A stretch of DNA of 64,000 bases from Mycteria americana. Its lineage: Eukaryota; Chordata; Aves; Ciconiiformes; Ciconiidae. Of this stretch, positions 53,301 to 62,300 are shown in pieces (the first letter of the stretch is position 1; each line of letters starts with the position of its first letter). Made by a program: the position numbers and the translations under genes. The notes beneath the pieces were generated by a model that was not told the DNA's origin, did not search any database, and saw nothing but the letters and a program-made list of their open reading frames with translations. The stretch is taken from contig NC_134371.1 of the NCBI RefSeq assembly GCF_035582795.1, positions 50,261,001 through 50,325,000 on the forward strand. Reading direction: 5' to 3'.

Positions 53301-56300
53301 CTCATATTTGGGTTGAAAATATGAAATAAAATCTAAAGGAATAGACTCAATACCAAATCTAGTCTACTGTTCATTTGTCCAAGTTTTGAACTACAAAACA
53401 AATCTGAGGTAGAGTATGGGACTGGAAATCCAAACAACTATCATACTTCTTGCTGACACCGAGTTCCTGTGTCACCTCGACAAATCTCCTCAACCTGAGA
53501 GCTGGATAAAACAATCCTTCACTACCTCCTCCCCAGATCATTAAAAGGCAAGAATTGCCTTTGTTGACTTCGAAGTCCTCTCAGGAGCAGCTACTCTGTG
53601 ATGAGAGCAGCTGTAAACAACGGCGCAGAGCCAGAAGACCCTGTCTGACGCGACTTTATCGGCACCTAGCGGGCACTGGGGCTGCTGCAGGTCCTTCGCA
53701 TGTCCTTTACATAAACCCCTCAGCCCCGGGACTCTGCTGAGAGCTCCCTTCAGTCCTGTTGGGCAACAACAGTCACCGTTTAACATAGACAGCTTCACAA
53801 AAACAATAATTACAGATACAAATGACAAAATTAATAGAATCGAGTTTTAACCAGAAAAATAATCGAACATGGAGAGTGGCATTTTTCTGTCTGCATTCAT
53901 GCTTAGGCTGTAACTTAGAACTGGTTTGGACCGTTTATCAAATGCACATTCTCTTCTAAATATTAACGCACTAACTCTTAACAGAAAAATCTTACAAGGA
54001 TTGACATCTACACTAAAAATATCCTGGCAGAAGACCTCAGTTAAAACATATGTTTACTACATTCCTCATATTAGCAATATATTGACAGTTAAGTGCCTGG
54101 AAATGACCTTCCCTTCTTATGCTAAACCTGCAAAAAGTCAGCTCTTTCTAAAGTGAGAGCGTCCTAGAAACTTTAACGTTGCTCTACTGTGCAGCAAGAT
54201 TATGCTGCCTTCTGTACTGTTCTGTTTGTATCACTCGCTGGAAACATCAGCATTCCTATTATGCTAGGGAGAAGACAAAAAATAAAATACCTTTGAGGCA
54301 GGAGACGTGTGCTGCACTATGAATGTAACAGCAGGTCACAAACTGTTTGAATCCTACTTTCCAAGCAGGCAGAAAAAAAACCAAAAAAAAGTTGAAGGGA
54401 AATGTCTAGCAGGAAACAGAGAATATAACCAATGAAGGAAAATGGCACAACATGGAAAAAGCATAAAAAGCCTCTCAAAGGCAGTTGTCATTGGGTTTTA
54501 TTTCCCTGTGACTACATGTGGAATTTGCTTTTGGATATAATGTGCAAGTCACTACTTTCCTGCAAAGTCTGTAAAAGCGTCCAGGAAATACATGACTAGT
54601 TCCCAATCCTGCACTTATCATCAAGCTGTTTCCGTCATATGAGCTAAAATATTTCTACTCTTCTGATGATTGCAGCATTTCCAAAAGCTTTTGAATACAA
54701 CAGACTCAGCTGGCATTTTCTAAATTTAGACTTAACGAGGGCAAACTTCACATCCTTATGTGTGCATATTAGGAGTACCAGTGAATTTTCCTGTGGGTAA
54801 TGGGCCAGCTCAGCTTAACATCAAGGATGTACTATTTCCTCTAATAGTTATTATTAATTATATATTTAGCAAATGTGTGTGTTATCATTCATTTTATTTA
54901 CCTGCTACTAGATTCACTATAGTTAATGTTTATCTTAAATTGCATCTGATCCAAGCAGGTGCATCAAATGAACAGTTGGTTGATAGCTCAGGAGATGCTC
55001 CTTTCTATAAAGGACTGGTCTGAACCAGTGATAAGGTACCCCACAAGGCCAGTTTGAAAATTACTGCTGCCTGGCTGATATGTGCATAAATGGGATGAAG
55101 ATTTTGCAGAAAAGCTAACAACGATACAAAGCTGTGTCTAGCACGCAACACTGCCTCTGTAAAGGGAAAATTCAACTCAGAGTGTGGAGAAGGAATATCC
55201 ATGACACCTAAAGAAAAGTGAATCTGCTTGACTGTTTAGTCAGCCAGAAACAACTCACAAAGAAGCTGCAGGTTGGACATTTGGCCTTACTAGGTCTGAC
55301 CCTTTTGCAGGAGAAGCAGGTTATCAGCCAGACAAGTGCTTCAAGCAGCCATTTCTGACAGACATGAGCTACCGGGGGAAAGGCAGTAGAAATGGAGAGA
55401 CCCTTGCAAACCTGCATGACTCTCCAATGAAAGTGGAGGAAAACAGATCCTATCCTAGTCTAAGCAATGGGTGAGTGATTTGCAACGCCAACACGGACTC
55501 AGACAGATGGACTGTTGTGTTACAAGTGAAGTGGGTCTTGTACAGGGAGCCAGAATTAACAGGGTGAGACTGAGATGGAAACAGTTGTGATGGAAGAGGA
55601 GTGAGGTACCTGACCCATGGAGGTGGGGAATACTTCCAGTTTTGCCCAATGGGCTCAGCTACAGAAAGGTTGGAGGCTTTCCTGGCCTAGCAGGGATCTG
55701 TAAGCCTGTACAGAGGAGTTACTGTAGCCACTGTCTCAAGGGGTGGTGGAAACACAAGATAAAATGGTAACACATAAGCATTTGAAGAGCTAGGCTGTGT
55801 TTGGTTTTCCACACAGAAACCACTGCCAAAATTCAGAAAATAGAAAATCCATGAATAAATATGGGAATGACAAACAACTGTGTCTATCTGCATCAATTCT
55901 GCATCAGCTCCAACCCAAAGGACAACAACTGACTCCTAGCAGTGGCCTAGAAATTTAAAATGAAAAAAAAAAAAAAACCAAACCCCAAATTTTAATGCTT
56001 CCTATGTACAAAGGCTGATGTATGCATGAGGAGTTATCCCCAAAGCTATGCAGAGTTTAGCTTCCCTTCTTTGGGTGATGTTCCACAGAAGAACAACCTC
56101 CTCCTCCCTTGGATGGCGTGATGCTGGGCCAAGGGACAGCATCCAAATTACCCCAGTTCAATCAGTGATAGATCTAATAGTGGTATGTCCCTCAGTAATA
56201 CCACTTCCATACTCAAAATCTGTTCTTGGAGATCTTTCATAGTCATTGACTATTTCTACAGAGCACCTCCCCTACAACTGCAAGAACCTCTGGATTAATC

Positions 56301-59300
56301 CAAGTACTGTTGTACCAGTCTGAATAACGATAGCAGTTGTCACCGAACTACTGCTCAGAAACAACGTTCTGCCTCCATGACAACTGGACATTGTTTATAG
56401 TCAGAGGAGATGAACATTCTCATTTCAGAACAACTACACTAAAAGCTGTCTCCTCCCTCCTGTTATTTTTTAATTTAAATACATCAAATATATACTGTAT
56501 CTACCACAATCTAATAATAAATTAAATAATTGAGAAAGAACAAAACTAAAGTCCACATATAGGAGCAAAAATCTCTCTTCTGTAGTGCTATGACTCACAG
56601 AACTATGGCAATGTTGAAGACGCCAACAAATGGGGGAAAAAAACATAAACAAAAAAAGGAAGGAGTAACACAGCTGTGTAACAATGCTAGCCCACATTTT
56701 GTACACTAACATCAGGAGGTCCCATATTTAAGAATTGAACTTAAGAAACAGATAGTGTTCATCCAAAAACATGGAAAGCATATACTTACCTGCAGTTCCT
56801 AAGCTAAGTAGTACAGCAACCCAAAATACCCAGAAGACAATGAGAATCAGAAAGGTCCAGAGTGGTTGGAAGAGGAGGAAAGGAATTCTGCCAATGATTT
56901 TATCAACAACTCGAAAGAGCTGTACAGTGAACTGAAGCCTCTTTCTTAGTACAAGTACAAGGGAAAGCAGAACAACCTGTTACAGGAAATAAAAAGGCAA
57001 ATAGTTGGGGTTTTTTCCTTAAGAAAAGTAGCAGAGTTGTCAAATGTGGGATCGGGGGTACAGATTTCACAAAGACATGACAGCAAGGCATTTTACATAA
57101 ACTTACTGTGCACTGGAAATGCTTTCTGAGACACTGCCTATATTCTCAAAGAGCCTGTGGATTAAAGTCTGATTTTCTGAAATCATTATTACTGTTTCTT
57201 TAAAACAAAATAGGATTCATAAAACTGGAATTCACCCAGTGGAAACAGTCTGTTTTGTTTACAGCAAACACAAATGTACATTACATGCTACACATTCCTT
57301 TCACGTACTCTGTACGTCATGAACATTTAAACTTTCTTCCTACTCAGGTCAGCTTGCCACTGTTCACAATGGTAGGAGGACCAGTCCTTTTCTGCAGAAA
57401 GGACAGTATCACAACCAAACTAATTGGAGAGCTGTGTATGTATGGAAGCAAAGCAGACATAAAAATGAAACCTCATTTAAATAAATTATTTTTTTCCCAA
57501 AGTAATAAAAAACACCAACAAAACCCTGAGTCAAAAACCCCACAATGTCCCCAGTTCTTTGTATATGACAACAACTATGAACAGCAATTAAAAGAGAGGT
57601 TGGAATCTATAAAGTAATAAATGCAACCAGCGGCAGTTGCTTCACTAGTTTTCTTGTCTGCTCTAGAAAGAAGCCACCAGCTCTGAAGAGAAGCATAACC
57701 TGCAGCAGTGGATGTTCCCAGCTCTGAAGAGAAGCATAACCTGCAGCAGTGGATGTTCCCACAGTTCTGCAAACGACAGTCAGTTGTAGTGGAACACACA
57801 CACATACAAAGGAACCTTTTCTTACTCCTTTAGTATCAACAAAAGTAAAAAGGTCATAACTTACAGAGGTTATGAAAACAATCTGATCTGTGACACATTT
57901 ATATTTGTCACTGTAAACTGTCAGACTGTTCATAGCTGGTGAATTCCAGTCTATGGATCCTACTCTGCTTTAGGAAAACAGAAGAACAATACTTTTGGCA
58001 AATGTCTCATGAAGTACAAATTGTCCGTACACTCATATTGAGCAATGACTCCTTTAACATTGCAACACCAGAGTGAAAAAATCACTTTAAAAGTTGCAAG
58101 CCACACTCAGATTTTCTGTTGGAAAACAAGGTCAATGAGAGAAAAGCAGAATTTAACCCCATAACTTGAGGCCTAGACACTGCTGCCTGTGCTTCACTAC
58201 CCCTTTCATTGTCTAAAAGAGCTGCCACCCCTTTCTCCTACTGACAGGGTAGGCTGAATCCACAGATCTCACGTTCATATCAAGCCAGTGCCCCTCTGCT
58301 CACTCAACATGATTCTCCAGTCAGCTGATGCAGAGAAGAATGGGGATGGAACACAATTCTTGCATTTCTACACCACCAATGCTAACACTGTTTGTACAGG
58401 GTTGAAGTGTGGCAGAGCCCTGTGCTGATAAACAAATTTCACAATGAAGATATAAAACTATTTAAATGATTGTAAGCAGATCTTATAATTGATTCTCATT
58501 TTCAAATCTGAAAGGAATGAGGAATTACTTTTACTGTTGCAGACCCACTGTAGTTCAAGTTTTCAAGTTACAGCCTCTGACATTGCTTAGGGTAAAATGC
58601 TACTTACGGTAACTATTGTTGAGAAGATAGCATATCCAAGTAGAAATTTTACATTTTCCTTTTCTGTTTCCAATTCAGTGCTGGGATCATTCCTGTAGTC
58701 ATAATAGAGCCACCAGAGAACACCTGAGACAACTGAGCAAACAAGAGCAGCATGAAGGCAGGCAGCACTCCCCAGGCTGCAGCACACTGCTGTTGGCAGG
58801 CTGACGTCTGCCTGGCCTCCCTCCTGAGTCTCTCGCCCTTCCGCCTAAGCCAAGCTCAGCTCAGGAATACTGTCGCATAGCAGAGAGGCACAGTATCAAT
58901 GACCACAGAGAAAAACCACATAATGGTCTGTTAGTCTGAGGTAAAACCGCAGCAGAATGTTTGGTTTTCTTGCAGTTATTCTAAAGCTCAGGCACGTAAT
59001 TTCATTGAGGAGATATAAAGCTAACTTTCACGGAATGATAAGCTTTAGCTGGACACGTTCCTATTGTTCTCCCTTTCTAAAGTAGGCAATGTAAAACTTC
59101 ACTAAACTTTCTTTGAAACAGTAGCATTTTCATAACCACATTCATCTGCAAAAAGAAATGTTGTTTCCAGGAATCTATAAAAAAATAAAAATCATCATCA
59201 TCCCAACACTCAGCAGCTGAAACAGCACAGCCAGACCTTGGCACCAAAAGGCAAGCAGGGCTCAGCTTGGAAATGGCTGTGGTAAGCTTAAGGTTACTGA

Positions 59301-62300
59301 GGATGGCCATGGAGAAAAAGGATAGCTGTTTGTTCAGCTGCCTCTCCTTCAGTTCAGTGAGACGATCCATTTGACTAAGCACATGCTAAAAGGTAAATAT
59401 ACTTACATAACAACCCAAATACAACCAGTGCAATCAAAGTATGGACCAGAAGCATCCGAATGAATCTGAAGGCTAAAACTAGTATAAAAGAGAAGGCTGA
59501 AAAATATACAAAGTAAGTTTATTATGAGTGTTACAACCCATTTAACTCAACTCTTATTTACTTTAAAGATAAACTTAAGGTTCTTGCAGAATTTGGACTT
59601 TTATTTTTAAACAGTGGTCTCAAAAGCAACAGCATTTAGTAAAGCTGGCAACCTTATTAACATTTAAAACACACAGTTACCTATAACTTACTAATAAATA
59701 GCTTATAACCAAAATATTTCACCCTGGGAATTATTAGCTTTTCAATAATATTTTGTATAAGATTTAAGTTAAAATGTTCGTGCTGATGCCTTTTTTTTTC
59801 CATCAACATTTTCTTACAGTCCCCTGAAATGAGGTATACGATCATATCAAGGAACACAGAATCTGATATTTCACAGACCTGTATTTCATCAGTCTATTAA
59901 ATGCCTCCTGATAAAACACAATCACTCTTTCTTAAAAACAACTCTGCCCAGAAAATATGAAAAAGATCACTTTTAAATTAAAAATATAAAGTTAATAGAA
60001 ACATTTGAAACCTCACATTTTAATTGAATATTATTATTCACTTTTTATTTATAGCCTTACCTAGTGCAAGGACACTCAGTCCTATCACAGTATCTCTTCC
60101 TGCCAATATTCCACTCAGAATTCGGTGAAAAACATCCATTTCATTAACCATACTTATTAAGACAGATGCATATTTGGAATAGCATTCAGGATTTTGTGGA
60201 ACACATCGATTAAACAATGGAAAGGATTTACTGTAAGGTTAAAAACAAAGATGGTAAAAAATATTAATTACCGGACAAACAGTTTCAAATCCACAGAGAT
60301 CCATTGCACTAGTCTCTTTCAAGGCCTCTGCAGTACCTAGCGGCATCCTCAACACAATTTTGCAGCCACAGCTGGCCAGTCTGATCTGTAACCTGGCAGG
60401 CATCCTCCCCACCCCGGAGGAGACCTTGCACATGGAGTCTGACACAACAGGGCACTGGGCATGGGAGTGGTCCGTTAAAAATGGTCGGGTTTTGTTTCAT
60501 CTGCAAAATAAACTCCCAGTAGCGTCATGCCTGTATCACTGTACCAGAACATCCATTCAAGATCAACCTGGGAGAAAAAATGAACTACTATCTCAATCAC
60601 CATTAGCATGTAGCTCCTATTCCCATTCTAGTCTGGCTTCACCTGCTTTGGTTCCATGTGTAAAACCTAAACTCATGCTAACATAGCTGTAAGCTATGTT
60701 GTTGTAGATAATTCTAGACCACAAACACTTTGCATTGTTTTTATGATACCTCAACATTCTAAAAGCCACATCAAAACAATGTTTGTAAGGTACAATTAAC
60801 ACCACCAAATATTTACAAATGAAATTATTTGGCACTCCCAGCCAAGCTTCTTGAATATATTTATTGTCCCACTTCGGCAATGCTGCACTACAACAAAGAC
60901 ATATTCATACTTAAAAAGGAGAGGTTTGTTCAGCAACGGTTAAAAACTTCTCTGACCAGCTTTGCTTCTACTATGAAATATTACTGTGCAAGATTAATAA
61001 CTTTGCTGAGTTCCTTGCCAAACAGAAAAAAGCCTAAAAAGTCAAAGAAATAAGTAAAACATGCCATACTTTTTCATCAGTTTCATGCTCTCCTTTGATC
61101 CACTGTATGTAATGGTTTTATGTGTCTCCTGCTCTCTTCTGTTTGCTTTTTTCCTCTATTTTCTCTTGTTCAGAGCGGATGACTTAGCTCTACAAACGTG
61201 CAATTCCAATTCTTTGCTGTACTTTCATGACACAGTGGAATTTAAAATCGTGAGTTTAAGGCCTTTGACTCACAAATGCCAAATGTTAAAGACAGTGCAA
61301 TCCACAGACCTGTGCTTCAAGCCAGCTGGCTATGAAATAATTCTGATGGAAATTTCTAGGTTCAGGATAGTAAGCAAAGCCCAAGATCACAGCTCCTCTT
61401 CCTTGGCATTGAGCGAGAGAGCAAAAGTCTGTGCAGGAGATAAGTCACTCCTCATATGGAGTGCTTTTGCCCTGATTTGGAGAGGAAAAATCTCTAAAGG
61501 GTAGAGGAATGGAGGGAATGCAGTCCTTGTTCATTCTGTGGGACAGAACGCTGCCATGTTCACAGGCACACATAAGAACTCATAAGGATACATGTACAAA
61601 AATAAATAAAGCAAAACCATTCTGACTGTAAAGCACCAAGTCAAATACAAAACGTGAAGAAGTAACAATCCTTAAGAAGCTGTTTGGACTCAAGGGTGTT
61701 GTAAAGTACCCAGTAATTAGTACCTTGGTGGAACTGGCAGTGGGGGACACAGCTCAGCTGCCATTGGATTTAGAGTGTAACTGGAAATGTTCAGGTTGTA
61801 AACGCAAAGACAAGAACCTAAGAAGGAAAAAAAAAAGGTAACTTAATTATTAGTTAAAGTTTTAGAGAAAAACACATTATCAAGTAAGTTTTGTTTACAT
61901 TTCTGCTTTGATCCCTTAGCAGGCCATGTGCACCCCAATATTCCAGTGGGAATGTAAATAACAAATTAGTTAACTGGGTAAATCTAAAGCAACCTCTGTG
62001 GAATCTTTTGCCTTCTAGACTTCACTATAATTACCATTTACTGATCTTCCTGGAGGGCAGGCATACTATTTGTTCCACAGTGCGATACTTCAGCTCTAAA
62101 CTCTTACTCATTAAGATAAGATAACAGAAAAACCTACAATGGCAGATGCTACACTAGAACTAGGCCCCTCATGATTTAGAACAGAATATATATCTATCCA
62201 GAAACTTAACATTTTCTGGGCTCTAGGCTAAATACTACCAGATACTCTGCTAATAATGCTCTGCTCCATTATATAATGCTTCTGGGAAAGAAAGGCTGGA

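Larger units (their letters stand above)
47627..56789 (-). other. SLC44A3: Large SLC44A3 intron (9.2 kb) rich in repeats
   Basis: Bounded by exons 56790-56976 and 47461-47626. It holds G19, two CR1 copies, ancient repeats at 52440 and 53406, the 203-codon frame, a small CpG cluster at 53610-53740 (8 CpG in about 130 bases), and A15 at 55963. No further exon was found, and the codon phases across it match without one. Confidence 0.8.

Noticed and set aside
58608-58723. Shorter version of the SLC44A3 exon using acceptor tgtctcag
   Set aside because: It stays in frame but deletes residues that match human CTL3 (FV.G before VLWW), so the longer exon is preferred as the main form.
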